From contig NZ_JABEQE010000003.1 in NCBI RefSeq assembly GCF_014174375.1, forward strand, positions 62,001-126,000: a stretch of 64,000 nt of DNA. The letters are read 5' to 3'. Under the pieces are notes generated by a model. That model worked only from the letters and a program-made list of their open reading frames with translations. It searched no databases and was not told the origin of the DNA. Shown piece by piece: positions 37,472 through 46,254 of the stretch. This DNA is from Gluconacetobacter asukensis. Lineage in GTDB: Bacteria > Pseudomonadota > Alphaproteobacteria > Acetobacterales > Acetobacteraceae. How positions within the stretch are numbered: position 1 is the stretch's first letter; every line of letters starts with the position of its first letter. Position numbers and translations under genes: made by a program.

Positions 37472-37547
37472 GCCCGGCGCAGCCGGGCGGTGTCAGAGCC
37501 TGACCGGAAATGTGGGCTGGTGAGCGAGAGCGGCCCGACAGGGCCGC
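37472..37547. other. Cluster of stem-loops between gntR and the 2Fe-2S gene
   Basis: Three perfect inverted repeats lie close together: GCCCGGC/GCCGGGC (37472-37488, 3-nt loop), GTCAG/CTGAC (37492-37504) and GCGGCCC/GGGCCGC (37530-37547, 4-nt loop). They lie within the roughly 200-nt gap. None has a proper T-run on the minus strand, so they may be a processing or stabilising leader for the Mo-hydroxylase mRNA, or a weak terminator after gntR. Confidence 0.35.
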
Positions 37548-37658
37548 GGCCGGCGTGTGTTTTCGAGCATCGCAGCGCAGCGGCCTCTATGGCCGTGAGC
37601 AGTGAAGCGCAGAAAACGCGCGTCGGATCGCCATCAGCACGCATTTACGGTCAGGCTC

Positions 37659-38345
37659 TCAGACGGTGGCGTAGAGCGTGGCGTATGGCCGCGCGCCGTC
37701 CTGCTCGCGGCTGCGCAGCAATTGCAGCACGCCGGCCGCCAGCCGGGCGTTGTGGTCGCGCATGACGGTGTAGGCGGTCTCGGGATCGCCAGCGACGATC
37801 GCCCGCATGACCGCGCCATGATCGTCATGCGACCGGGTCAGGCGCTCGCCGTTTTCCAGCGGCTGGGCCTGGCGGAATGCGGCCAGGCGGGTGCGCAGGT
37901 CGCGCATCAGTTCCGCCAGGGTATGGTTGTGGGCGCCGCGTCCGATCAAATCGTGGAACTGCTGGTTGATGGCCCAGTACGCCTTGCGGTCGCCGCGCGC
38001 GGAGGCGTCCTTGCCCTGCTCGTACAGGTCCTGCAGCAGGCTCTTTTCCAGCGCGTTCATTTTCTGCGACGCCAGCCGGGCGCACAGCGCCTCGATCTCG
38101 CACTCCGCGTCCAGCATGTCGGCCAGCTGGTCGAGGCTGATCTGCGTGACCACCGCCCCGCGCCGGGGCTGGAATTCGATCAGTCCCCTTGCCGCCAGTT
38201 CCTTCAGCGCCTCGCGCACCGGGGTGCGCGACACGCCGAAGCTGGCGGCCAGGCCCTGCTCGTCCAGTTTCTGGCCGGGCTGCAACTGGCCATGGATGAT
38301 CTGTTCGGCCAGGCGGTTATATATATCTTCGGCATATGTCGACAT
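37659..38345 (-). CDS. GntR-family (FCD/FadR-type) transcriptional regulator
   Basis: A 228-residue regulator with an N-terminal winged helix (about 5-70; EQGLAASFGVSRTPVREALK) and a C-terminal FCD ligand domain (about 75-215) with the His/Asp metal-site residues in AINQQFHDLIGRGAHNHTL and MRDHNARL. FCD regulators usually respond to small carboxylates and control the neighbouring catabolic operon. AAGGAG lies 7 nt before the ATG. It lies centrally in the leftward operon, 27 nt after the D-2-hydroxyacid dehydrogenase gene. TNGT-N2-ACNA-type palindromes suited to this family occur in the locus. Confidence 0.92.
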   Translation of the reverse strand: MSTYAEDIYNRLAEQIIHGQLQPGQKLDEQGLAASFGVSRTPVREALKELAARGLIEFQPRRGAVVTQISLDQLADMLDAECEIEALCARLASQKMNALEKSLLQDLYEQGKDASARGDRKAYWAINQQFHDLIGRGAHNHTLAELMRDLRTRLAAFRQAQPLENGERLTRSHDDHGAVMRAIVAGDPETAYTVMRDHNARLAAGVLQLLRSREQDGARPYATLYATV

Positions 38346-38372
38346 GAAGGGCTCCTTGCGTTCAATCCCGCT

Positions 38373-39356
38373 TCAACTGTGTACCAGATTCGGCGGAGAC
38401 TTGCCCTGCATGCAAGCAGCGATATGATTTTCCAGCGCCGAGAGCTGCGCGGCCTGCGCCTGCGGCGACCGGCCGGCCAGATGGGGCGTGAGGATGAGAT
38501 TGGGCAGCGCGCGCAGCCGTGGCGGCGCGAGCGGTTCGCCCTCGAACACATCCAGCGCGGCGCCGGCGATGACGCCGTCCTCCAGCGCCGCGATCAGGGC
38601 CGTGGTATCGACCACGCTGCCGCGCCCGATATTGACCAGGAACCCCTGCGGCCCGAGTGCCCGCAGCAATGCGGCATCGACCAGATGGCGCGTCTGCGCC
38701 CCGCCGGGGCAGGCCACCACCAGATAGTCGGCGCGCGTGGCCATGGCCGTCAGGTCGGCCACATGTTCCGCGCCCCTGAAGGGACGCGGGGCGCGGGCGT
38801 GATAGAGGACGCGCATGTCGAACCCCAGCGCGCGGGTGGCGATGGCCTGGCCGATCTGCCCGAAACCCAGCAGGCCCAGCGTGCGCTCGTGCGGCGCCGG
38901 GCGCGGCTGGCGCAGATCCTCCCACCGGCCCGCGCGCACGCCCTGGTCCAGCCGGAGCAGGTCGCGCGAGATGGCCAGCAGCAGCGCCATGGCGTGATCG
39001 GCCACCGTGTGGGCGTTTGCGCCGGGGGTATTGGATACCAGCACCCCCCGCGCCTGCGCCGCACCGAGATCGACATTCTCGTGCCCCACCCCGGTACACA
39101 AGACCCATCGCAGCGCGGGCAGTGCCGCCATGTCGTCGGCCGACAGCCCGACCGAGCCGTTGGTGACGACAAGACGGACCTGCGCCCGCACCCCCTGGTC
39201 GAGCAGCGCGACCGGTGTGGCCGGCCCCGGCCATTCGACGACGCTTCCATGCCGCGCCAGCATCATCCAGGCGGGCTCGGCCAGCGGGACGCGCGTCAGG
39301 ATCGCCATGGCGTCATCGGGTCCGGGCCGGGACGGGGGGTGGGACAGGCGTGTCAC
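38373..39356 (-). CDS. D-isomer-specific 2-hydroxyacid dehydrogenase
   Basis: An NAD(P)-dependent dehydrogenase (327 residues) that interconverts a 2-oxoacid and a D-2-hydroxyacid. The Rossmann motif is LGLLGFGQIGQAIATRAL. Catalytic Arg is in NIGRGSVVDT, Glu in FEGEPL and His in LTPHLAGRSP, so the active site is intact. The first in-frame start is a GTG 5 nt after the VOC gene; an ATG 16 codons later is the alternative. The substrate is unknown, though it fits a pathway yielding a hydroxy or oxo acid. Confidence 0.9.
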   Translation of the reverse strand: MTRLSHPPSRPGPDDAMAILTRVPLAEPAWMMLARHGSVVEWPGPATPVALLDQGVRAQVRLVVTNGSVGLSADDMAALPALRWVLCTGVGHENVDLGAAQARGVLVSNTPGANAHTVADHAMALLLAISRDLLRLDQGVRAGRWEDLRQPRPAPHERTLGLLGFGQIGQAIATRALGFDMRVLYHARAPRPFRGAEHVADLTAMATRADYLVVACPGGAQTRHLVDAALLRALGPQGFLVNIGRGSVVDTTALIAALEDGVIAGAALDVFEGEPLAPPRLRALPNLILTPHLAGRSPQAQAAQLSALENHIAACMQGKSPPNLVHS

Positions 39357-39360
39357 GGTG

Positions 39361-39774
39361 TCAGGCCGCGACCACGTTCTTGACCGCGCCGCGCCAGCCG
39401 CTCTCGGTCATGTCGAAGACGATGCCTTCGGGGGTCTTGTACTTGACCTCGTAGAACACGTTCGGATCGGTTTCCTTGCGGCCGGTCACATAGGCGCCGC
39501 CGGCCTCGGTCACCTTGCTGCCGGCTTCTTCCAGGCTGTCGACCCAGACGCCGAAATGGATCAGGCCGTAATAGCCCTTCTGATTTTCGAAGCCCGGTAC
39601 CGGCTCGTCGCCGAAATTCAGCAGCGCGATGTTCACGATGCCGTCCGACATATAGATGCCCCGCATGGCGCGGCCGGCGCGCTGCATGCCGAAAGCCTGT
39701 TCGAAGAATGTCGCCGCCGCCTCGGGGTCCGGCACGGACAGGGCGATATGTCTCAGCTTGCTCGTCTCACTCAT
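39361..39774 (-). CDS. VOC-family protein (lactoylglutathione-lyase-like)
   Basis: A 137-residue VOC protein with RHIALSVPDPEAAATFFEQA at the N-terminus and HFGVWVDSLEEAGSKVTEAG, then YKTPEGIVFDMTESGW at the end. Metal-ligand candidates are His9 and His in HFGVW. It is the first gene of the leftward operon and is divergent from the alpha/beta hydrolase gene. It could be a lyase, isomerase or extradiol-type dioxygenase. No substrate can be deduced. Confidence 0.85.
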   Translation of the reverse strand: MSETSKLRHIALSVPDPEAAATFFEQAFGMQRAGRAMRGIYMSDGIVNIALLNFGDEPVPGFENQKGYYGLIHFGVWVDSLEEAGSKVTEAGGAYVTGRKETDPNVFYEVKYKTPEGIVFDMTESGWRGAVKNVVAA

Positions 39775-39846
39775 GGGTCACTCTCGTCCTTGATATACGC
39801 ACGTGCCGCCTGAGCCTCATCAGGGCGGAACTTCACTATGCATAGG

Positions 39847-39902
39847 AATACAATTCGGCGCTACAAAATACTTTGACAGAGAATTGTATTTTTGCCTAGC
39901 CT
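39847..39902 (+). promoter_or_regulatory. Divergent control region: 10-bp inverted repeat and rightward promoter
   Basis: AATACAATTC (39847-39856) and its exact complement GAATTGTATT (39881-39890) form an inverted repeat with a 24-nt spacer. A candidate promoter TTGACA (39873-39878), 18 nt, TAGCCT (39897-39902) reads toward the hydrolase gene, overlapping the right arm. The TTGTAT/ATACAA half-sites match those of the palindrome before the TonB receptor, so the local GntR regulator may bind both. The -35 is perfect; the -10 is weak. Confidence 0.55.
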
Positions 39903-39977
39903 GCGAGCAAGGCAGGAGGGGTGCGTGTCGACGATCGGTCGAAACCTGCCGTCAAATAGATCACATGATTGAAAAAG

Positions 39978-40970
39978 ATGCAGATCTGTGAGGGCGGGCG
40001 ATTGGTGCGTGACGATTTCCTGTGCGATCCGACGGGTTTCGCCCAGCTGACGCCGGAGCAGCGCGCCCGCATGCGGACGATCGGGGCGTGCTGGAACGAC
40101 GATATCGTGGCCCATCGTGCGGAGATGGTGGCGCTGTATTCCCCGCTGGCCGCCGGCGCGCCCAAGGCCGCGAAGGTTGTCCGTGACATTGCCTACGGAC
40201 CCGACGCGCGGCAGGTGCTCGACATCTTCTGCCCCGACGGTCAGGAGGGGGCGCGGCCGGTCGTCGTCTTTATCCATGGGGGGGCGTTTACCCGTGGTGC
40301 CAAGAGCGCGAATGGCGAGATCTATGACAATGTCCTGCACTGGTTCGCCCGGCTGGGCTATGTCGGCGTCAATGTCGAATACCGTCTGGCGCCTGCCGTC
40401 ACCTGGCCCGATGGCGCATGGGACGTGCTGGACGCGCTGACCTGGGTACGGGACAGCATTGCCGCCCATGGCGGCGACCCGGCGCGGGTGCATGTGATCG
40501 GCCATTCGGCGGGCGGCAGCCATCTGGCCACCGCCGCGCTGGAGCCGGGGCTGGGCGGGCTGCCGGCGGGGGTTCGCAGCCTGGCGCTGGTCAGCGGCCG
40601 GCTGCGTGCCGACCGGCGCCCCGACAACCCCAATGCGGGCAATGTGGCGGCCTATTTCGGCCCGGACGAAAGCCTGTATGCCGCGCGATCGCCCGTGAGC
40701 CGTGCCGCGGACTGCCCGCTGCCGGTGCTGGTGGCCGTTGCGGAATTCGAGAACCGGCACCTGGATACGTACGGCGCGGAATTTGCGCACGCCGTGGCGC
40801 GGGCAGGCCGGGTGCCTGTGCGCTGGGTCCGCCTGGCGGGCCACAACCACACGTCGATCGTCGCCCATCTCAACACCGGCGAGGAAGGATTTGGCCGCGC
40901 GCTCGATGCCTTCTTCCGCTTAAATGATTCCGTGTCCGTTTCGGAACGGAAGCGAACAGGAGCCTCGTAG
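39978..40970 (+). CDS. Alpha/beta hydrolase (HSL/esterase-like)
   Basis: A 330-residue serine hydrolase. The oxyanion motif HGGAF is in VVVFIHGGAFTRG, the nucleophile elbow is GHSAGGSHLA (Ser about 178), and a His in GHNHTSIVAH near the C-terminus completes the triad, with an acidic residue expected before it. The arrangement resembles arylformamidase and acetyl-esterase relatives. The ATG at 39978 is preferred; a TTG three codons upstream is possible. It is the first gene of the rightward set, ending 5 nt before the FAD monooxygenase gene, so the two probably act in sequence, for example on an ester, amide or lactone. Confidence 0.88.
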   Translation: MQICEGGRLVRDDFLCDPTGFAQLTPEQRARMRTIGACWNDDIVAHRAEMVALYSPLAAGAPKAAKVVRDIAYGPDARQVLDIFCPDGQEGARPVVVFIHGGAFTRGAKSANGEIYDNVLHWFARLGYVGVNVEYRLAPAVTWPDGAWDVLDALTWVRDSIAAHGGDPARVHVIGHSAGGSHLATAALEPGLGGLPAGVRSLALVSGRLRADRRPDNPNAGNVAAYFGPDESLYAARSPVSRAADCPLPVLVAVAEFENRHLDTYGAEFAHAVARAGRVPVRWVRLAGHNHTSIVAHLNTGEEGFGRALDAFFRLNDSVSVSERKRTGAS

Positions 40971-40975
40971 GACAG

Positions 40976-42187
40976 ATGCAGAAACGGATCATGATCGTCG
41001 GCGCCGGCCCTGTGGGCATGGTCTGCGCCCTGGCCCTGGGGCGGCAGGGATTCGACGTCACCGTCGTCGAACGCGAGGCCGGACCGGTGATGGACCAGCG
41101 CGCGGCGTCGCTGCACCCGACCACGCTGGCCATGCTGGGCGATCTGGGTATTGGCGAGACGATTATCGACAAGGGGCTGATCGCGCCGAAATACCAGTTC
41201 CACGACCGTGTCAGTGGCGAGATCGTGGCGGAATTCGACCTGTCCACCATGGCCGACGAATTCCGCTATCCTTATGTGCTGCAATACGAACAATATAAAT
41301 TCACCGACGATGTCAGCACCCGTTATGCCGACGAGATCGGGATTGCGGTGCTGTTCTCGACCGAAGCGACGCAGATCGTCCAGCATGCGGACGGCGTGAC
41401 CGTCACGCTGGAGCATGACGGTGCGCAGGAGGTGCGGGAGTACGATTATCTGATCGGCGCCGATGGCGGACGCAGCATCGTGCGCAAGTCGCAGGATATT
41501 GCCTTCGAGGGCTTTACCTATGACGAGCGGTTCGTGAAGATCGCGACCTTCTTCGATTTCGGCGCGCAGCGGCCGGACTATGCCTTCCGCAATTATTTCT
41601 CGGACCCGAACGAGTGGTGCAACCTGTTCAAGGTGCGCGGCGCGGACGGCAAGGGGTTGTGGCGCGCGATCTTTCCCACCCGGGTCGGCGAGTCCGAGGA
41701 AGAGGCGCTGAGTCATGCCGGCATCCAGGGGCGGTTGCAGAAATTCTTTCCCAAGGCCGGCGATTACGACATTGCCTATTCCAACATGTATGCCGTCAAC
41801 CAGCGTGTCGCGGCCACCTTCCGCAAGGGGCGCGTGCTGCTGGCGGGGGATTCGGCGCATGTGAACAACCCGATCGGCGGCATGGGCATGAATGGCGGCA
41901 TTCATGACGCCGTCAATCTGAGCGAGAAGCTGGGCCAGGTTCTGCGCGGCGAGGCCGATGCGGCGGTGCTGGACCTGTACAGCCGGCAGCGGCGCAAGGC
42001 CGCGGTGGATTTCGTCCAGGCCCAGACCATCCAGAACAAACGCCTGCTGGAAGAACGCGACCCTGAAATCCGCGCCCGGCATCTGCGTGACCTGCGCGAC
42101 GCGGCCGCCGACCCCGAGCGGGCCCGGGCCTTCATGCGGCGCGCGTCGCTGGCCGACAGCCTGAAGGCGGCGGCTTCCGTGACCTGA
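40976..42187 (+). CDS. FAD-dependent aromatic-ring monooxygenase (PHBH-fold)
   Basis: A single-component flavin hydroxylase, 403 residues. The FAD-binding motif is IMIVGAGPVGMVCALALG (about 5-22), with Arg at about 41-42 after the second strand. The DG motif is in YLIGADGGRSIVRK and the GD motif in VLLAGDSAHVNNPIGGMGMN. This is the family that hydroxylates phenolic acids and hydroxypyridines with NAD(P)H and O2. It is somewhat similar in style to MhpA- and UbiH-like enzymes; the substrate is not predictable. It lies between the hydrolase and MFS genes in one operon. Confidence 0.9.
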   Translation: MQKRIMIVGAGPVGMVCALALGRQGFDVTVVEREAGPVMDQRAASLHPTTLAMLGDLGIGETIIDKGLIAPKYQFHDRVSGEIVAEFDLSTMADEFRYPYVLQYEQYKFTDDVSTRYADEIGIAVLFSTEATQIVQHADGVTVTLEHDGAQEVREYDYLIGADGGRSIVRKSQDIAFEGFTYDERFVKIATFFDFGAQRPDYAFRNYFSDPNEWCNLFKVRGADGKGLWRAIFPTRVGESEEEALSHAGIQGRLQKFFPKAGDYDIAYSNMYAVNQRVAATFRKGRVLLAGDSAHVNNPIGGMGMNGGIHDAVNLSEKLGQVLRGEADAAVLDLYSRQRRKAAVDFVQAQTIQNKRLLEERDPEIRARHLRDLRDAAADPERARAFMRRASLADSLKAAASVT

Positions 42188-42231
42188 TTTTCTGCCCGCT
42201 TCGTGCCATGCCCCCAGACAAGGATCGCAGA

Positions 42232-43542
42232 ATGCCCCTCGCCAATGTCGAGACGTCCGCCATTCCGGCGACGTCAGCCCCCAGGACGCAGCCCGGCGCC
42301 GGTCCCCTTGGCTGGTATACGGGCCTGTCGAAGGTCGAAAAGATCACCTTCTGGAGCTGCTATGGTGGCGTGGCGCTGGATGCGATGGATCTGCGCATCT
42401 TCAGCTTCCTGATCCCGGTGCTGATGAAGGCCTGGCATGTCGCGCCCGCGCAGGCCGGGCTGCTGGGCAGCGCGGCCCTGTACGCGGCGGCGGCCGGCGG
42501 GTGGATGACGGGCCTGCTGGGCGACTGGTTCGGGCGCGTGAAGGCGATGCAGTTCACGATCGTCATCTACTCGCTGTTCACGTTCCTCAGCGGCTTTGCC
42601 ACCAGTTACGAACAATTGTTCATCTGCCGGACGATTCAGGGATTCGGTTTCGGGGGTGAAATCACCGCCGGCGTGGTGCTGATGGCCGAAATCGTCGGTC
42701 ATCAGAACCGGGGCCGCGCGGTGGGATGCCTGCAAAGCGGCGTGGCCGTGGGCTGGGCCCTGGCCGCCATCATCGCCAGCGTCGCGATTGCGCTGCTGCC
42801 GGAATCCATTGCGTGGCGCGCGGTATTCTGGTCGGGCATCCTGCCCGGGCTGCTGCTGATCGTCATCCGGCGGCATGTGGACGAGCCTGCAATATACAAG
42901 GAATGTCGCGAGCAGGCGATCGAGCGCGCGGCGCGGATGAAGATCCATGACATTTTCCGCCCTGCCATCCTGCGGCGGACGACGCTGTCCACCGTGCTGG
43001 CGCTGGGGGTGCAGACCAGCGGGCTGGGCATTTCGACCTGGTTGCCCGCCTATCTGACCCTGTCGCGCCACCTGTCGCCCGGTGCCACCGGGCTGTATGT
43101 CATCGTGCTGACGGCGGGTGCCTTCTTTGGTTATATCGGCAGCGCCTATCTGTCGGATCGCTGGGGCCGGCGGCCCAATTTCTTTGTCTATGTCACGGGC
43201 AGCATCGGCATCCTGGCCATCTATCTCTGTCTGCCGATGCCGGCCTGGGCGCTGCTGGTGGCGGGCTTTCCGCTCGGCTTCTTCTCGCAGGGGCTCTATG
43301 GCGGCATGGGCACCTTCTTTTCCGAACTGTTTCCCACGGCGATCCGTGCCAGCGGCACCAGCTTCGCCTATAGCGCCGGGCGGCTGGGTGCGGCGTCGGG
43401 CGTGGCCCTGGTGGGGGCGCTGGCCCATGGGGTGGGGATCGGTGTCGCGCTGCTGTGGGTCTGCCTGGCCAGCTATGTGCTGGTGCTGATCGCGACGATC
43501 CTGCTGCCCGAGACCGGTCGGAACGGGCGCCTCGCCCACTGA
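42232..43542 (+). CDS. MFS transporter, aromatic acid:H+ symporter type
   Basis: A 12-helix major facilitator (436 residues) in the inner membrane. Diagnostic are the first-helix acidic motif DAMDLRIFSFLIPVL, the loop 2-3 motif GDWFGRVKAMQ and the loop 8-9 motif SDRWGRRPNFFVYV. This is typical of the aromatic-acid:proton symporters (PcaK/BenK/MhpT/NicT). The ATG at 42232 has AAGGA 8 nt upstream; an earlier ATG lacks an SD. With the upstream FAD hydroxylase it suggests import of an aromatic or heteroaromatic acid. Confidence 0.9.
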   Translation: MPLANVETSAIPATSAPRTQPGAGPLGWYTGLSKVEKITFWSCYGGVALDAMDLRIFSFLIPVLMKAWHVAPAQAGLLGSAALYAAAAGGWMTGLLGDWFGRVKAMQFTIVIYSLFTFLSGFATSYEQLFICRTIQGFGFGGEITAGVVLMAEIVGHQNRGRAVGCLQSGVAVGWALAAIIASVAIALLPESIAWRAVFWSGILPGLLLIVIRRHVDEPAIYKECREQAIERAARMKIHDIFRPAILRRTTLSTVLALGVQTSGLGISTWLPAYLTLSRHLSPGATGLYVIVLTAGAFFGYIGSAYLSDRWGRRPNFFVYVTGSIGILAIYLCLPMPAWALLVAGFPLGFFSQGLYGGMGTFFSELFPTAIRASGTSFAYSAGRLGAASGVALVGALAHGVGIGVALLWVCLASYVLVLIATILLPETGRNGRLAH

Positions 43543-43692
43543 CGCGTGCCCCGGCACACGGGCTGGGGAGTTCGTTTCTTCCAAGAAATTTCTTTGCGCC
43601 GGCCGTGGTGCCGGTGTCCGCGATCCGCGTGAATCGCTCGTCAGGCCGGCGGATGGCATGCCTTATGGGCTCAGCGGGATTTTTTCGCTTCC

Positions 43693-43706
43693 TTTTGTAT
43701 ACAAAA
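43693..43706. promoter_or_regulatory. Perfect 14-bp palindrome, likely GntR-FCD operator
   Basis: TTTTGTATACAAAA is a perfect palindrome containing TTGT-AT-ACAA, which fits the TNGT-N2-ACNA pattern of FCD-type GntR operators. It lies about 60 nt upstream of a promoter for the TonB-dependent receptor gene and shares half-sites with the 39.85-39.89 kb region. Confidence 0.6.
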
Positions 43707-43753
43707 CAGACTGAAAAAGTGTTTTTTCGAGTCTATGTCTACGTAACGGCATC

Positions 43754-43792
43754 AAAATGATATCGACATATCGTTTTGGTATGCGATATAAT
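43754..43792 (+). promoter_or_regulatory. Promoter and overlapping inverted repeat before the TonB receptor
   Basis: TCGACA (43763-43768), 18 nt and TATAAT (43787-43792) form a good sigma-70-type promoter with a start site near 43799 and the ATG at 43822. A near-perfect inverted repeat AAAATGATAT/ATATCGTTTT (43754-43777, one mismatch) covers the -35 region, so a repressor could block it. Confidence 0.6.
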
Positions 43793-43821
43793 CTGGATCA
43801 CATGATGATCGGGGTGAAAAC

Positions 43822-46218
43822 ATGCGTAAGACCATTTTCGGTATAACGCGCCGGAACCTGCGGGCGGTCCTGCTGATGGGTGCCGGCCCCTGCGCGCTCG
43901 CACTTCCCGCCCTGGCGGCGACGGCACAGCATCAGGTGCCGGGCCATGGCCCCCACCCGGCAACCGCCCGGCAGCCGGCCCGCTCGACGGATGCCGGCCC
44001 GGCCCGCAAGGCCGCCGTCACCACGCCGGCCAAGCCGGCGGGTCATGATGCGCAGGGGCTGGAGGAAGTGACCGTGTCGGCGACGCGGCGCACCACCAGC
44101 GTCCAGCATACGCCGATGGCGATCGATGCGATCAGCGGCCGCGTGCTGACGCAGATGCATGCCCAGGGCATTTCCGACTATGCCACGCAGATTCCGGGCC
44201 TGAGCATCCAGGATCAGGGGCCTGGCCAGAAGCGCCTTGCCATCCGCAACCTGACCGCGGCCGGCGAGCCGCAGGTGGGCATGTATCTCGACGAAATTCC
44301 GATCGTCGGCTTTACCGGCGAGAATACGGATGCGGGGTCGGCCCAGCCCGACGTGAAATTGTGGGACATGCAGCGCATCGAGGTGCTGAAGGGCCCGCAG
44401 GGCACGCTCTACGGCTCGGGCTCGGAAGGGGGCACCGTCCGCATCATCTCGGAGCGGCCGGACCTGGCGAAATTCGGCGGCCGCGTCGACACGTCGGTTT
44501 CGACCTATGCCACGGGCGGATTCAATAATTCACAGAATGGCACGATCAATATTCCGATCATAAAGGACAAGCTGGCGATTCGCCTTTCGGCCTATCGCGA
44601 CAGCAACGCGGGATGGATCAAGGAATATTACCTGCAGCAGAACGGCACCAACTGGGTGCATAATGCCGGCGGGCGGCTGAACATCCGCTATCGTCCGATG
44701 GAGAACTGGACGATTGACTTTATCGGCTATCGCCAGAACACGAATACCGGCGACCTGTTCAACCTCAACCCCCAGTTCGATTCCGTCGCCCACAGCAAAT
44801 GGGCAGCGGCCAATTTCGTCAAGCAGCCGATGACGGACCAGTTCCAGGCCTACAACCTCATTTCCACCAATCACATGCATTGGGCGACGTTGACCGCCAT
44901 TGCGTCCTGGCAGGAACGCAAGATGGAATATACGCATGATACGTCATTCAATTACGGAAATGATTGCAGTAGTGGCGATTTCTGGAACTGCTATCCGCTG
45001 GCGCAGTACCAGCAGCGTCTGGCATCGGGCCAGATCAACGCGGTGAACGACCGCCAGCGCGTCAGCGCCTGGACGGCCGAGGTGCGGCTGTCCGCGCCCA
45101 GCCATGCCCGAATCCAGTGGACGGGCGGCGTGTTCTACCAGATGCGCAAGAACATGTTCAATCTGTACTATGGCGGGGTGGATTCCGCCGGCTTCTTCGA
45201 CCGGATGTCAGACGGTTATGCCCCGACCACCAAATATGCCCGGGCCAACTGGGACGACACGCAGCAGATCGCGGAATTCGGCGAGCTGACCTATCCCATT
45301 ACCTCGAAGCTGAAAGTCACCGGCGGCGTGCGCGTCTTCCAGGTTTCGCGCACCTTGAACACGCTGTCGATCATGCCCTTCATGGATTTCAGCGCCGTGC
45401 CCACCTACTACCCGAAGCTGTCGGCGAAGGAGAATTCCGCGACCGGAAAGTTCCTGGTGTCGTATGACATCACGCCGAACGCGATGGTCTATGCCGAGGC
45501 GGCGGAAGGCTATCGCATCGGCGGGCCCAACCTGCCGATCGGCTTTACCGTGCAGCAGGCCCCGCCCTATCAGCCCGATACGGTGTGGGACTATGAATTC
45601 GGCTGGAAGACCGGCTGGTGGAACAACCGCGTGACCTTCAACGGCGCCTTCTACCGGATGAACTGGTCGAACGTGCAGCAGCAGGGCACAGACCCGACAG
45701 GTGCCTTCGATTATATCGTCAATGCCGGGTCGGCCGCCGCGACGGGGTTCGAGGCCGAACTGGCGGCCCGGCCGATCCGCGCGCTGCAACTGGGGCTGGG
45801 CACCAACTATGCCGACGCCCAGCTGGTCGGGCGGCAGCCCTATCAGCCGCTGGCGGTCAACCAGACGCATGCCGGCGACCCGCTGCCCTACGTGCCGCGT
45901 TGGACGCTGAACGCCAACGCCACCTACACGTTCGACGTGCTGGGCCACGAGACCTACCTGCGCGGCGATATCGCCTACCAGAGCGGGCGCAGCACGGCCT
46001 TCAACCGCGCCAATCCCGACTATATCTATCTGGGCGGTTGGTTTCTGGCGAACGTCAATCTGGGCATGAAATTCGGCCGCTACAGTGCGCAGATCTTCGC
46101 CAGCAATATCCTGAACCGGCAGACGCGCGTGTCGGGCCACGTCAATTCGGTGATGCCGGTCTATTATAACTCCTCGCCGCCGGCGACGGTCGGGCTCGAC
46201 CTGTCCGCGACGTTCTGA
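43822..46218 (+). CDS. TonB-dependent outer-membrane receptor
   Basis: A 798-residue receptor for active import across the outer membrane. Signal peptide about 1-33 (ending LPALAATA). After a Pro/Ala-rich stretch comes a TonB box-like LEEVTVSATRR (about 80-90), a plug domain (VLTQMHAQGISDYATQIPGL, RIEVLKGPQGTLYGSGSEGG) and a beta-barrel ending in an aromatic residue (DLSATF). The style is of receptors for carbohydrates or small organic molecules rather than typical siderophore ones, but this is soft evidence. It is downstream of the MFS gene with its own promoter, and a terminator follows. Confidence 0.93.
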   Translation: MRKTIFGITRRNLRAVLLMGAGPCALALPALAATAQHQVPGHGPHPATARQPARSTDAGPARKAAVTTPAKPAGHDAQGLEEVTVSATRRTTSVQHTPMAIDAISGRVLTQMHAQGISDYATQIPGLSIQDQGPGQKRLAIRNLTAAGEPQVGMYLDEIPIVGFTGENTDAGSAQPDVKLWDMQRIEVLKGPQGTLYGSGSEGGTVRIISERPDLAKFGGRVDTSVSTYATGGFNNSQNGTINIPIIKDKLAIRLSAYRDSNAGWIKEYYLQQNGTNWVHNAGGRLNIRYRPMENWTIDFIGYRQNTNTGDLFNLNPQFDSVAHSKWAAANFVKQPMTDQFQAYNLISTNHMHWATLTAIASWQERKMEYTHDTSFNYGNDCSSGDFWNCYPLAQYQQRLASGQINAVNDRQRVSAWTAEVRLSAPSHARIQWTGGVFYQMRKNMFNLYYGGVDSAGFFDRMSDGYAPTTKYARANWDDTQQIAEFGELTYPITSKLKVTGGVRVFQVSRTLNTLSIMPFMDFSAVPTYYPKLSAKENSATGKFLVSYDITPNAMVYAEAAEGYRIGGPNLPIGFTVQQAPPYQPDTVWDYEFGWKTGWWNNRVTFNGAFYRMNWSNVQQQGTDPTGAFDYIVNAGSAAATGFEAELAARPIRALQLGLGTNYADAQLVGRQPYQPLAVNQTHAGDPLPYVPRWTLNANATYTFDVLGHETYLRGDIAYQSGRSTAFNRANPDYIYLGGWFLANVNLGMKFGRYSAQIFASNILNRQTRVSGHVNSVMPVYYNSSPPATVGLDLSATF

Positions 46219-46254
46219 CGACACGGCGCCGGACCGTCCGGTCCGGGAATGGCG

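Noticed and set aside
37530-37547. Rho-independent terminator after gntR
   Set aside because: The stem is perfect but no U-run follows on the minus strand, so it is listed only as a stem-loop cluster.
33034-43542. Nicotinate (nic) degradation cluster
   Set aside because: The Mo hydroxylase, FAD monooxygenase, hydrolase and MFS are suggestive, but the FAD enzyme does not look like NicC and no NicX- or NicF-type genes are present.
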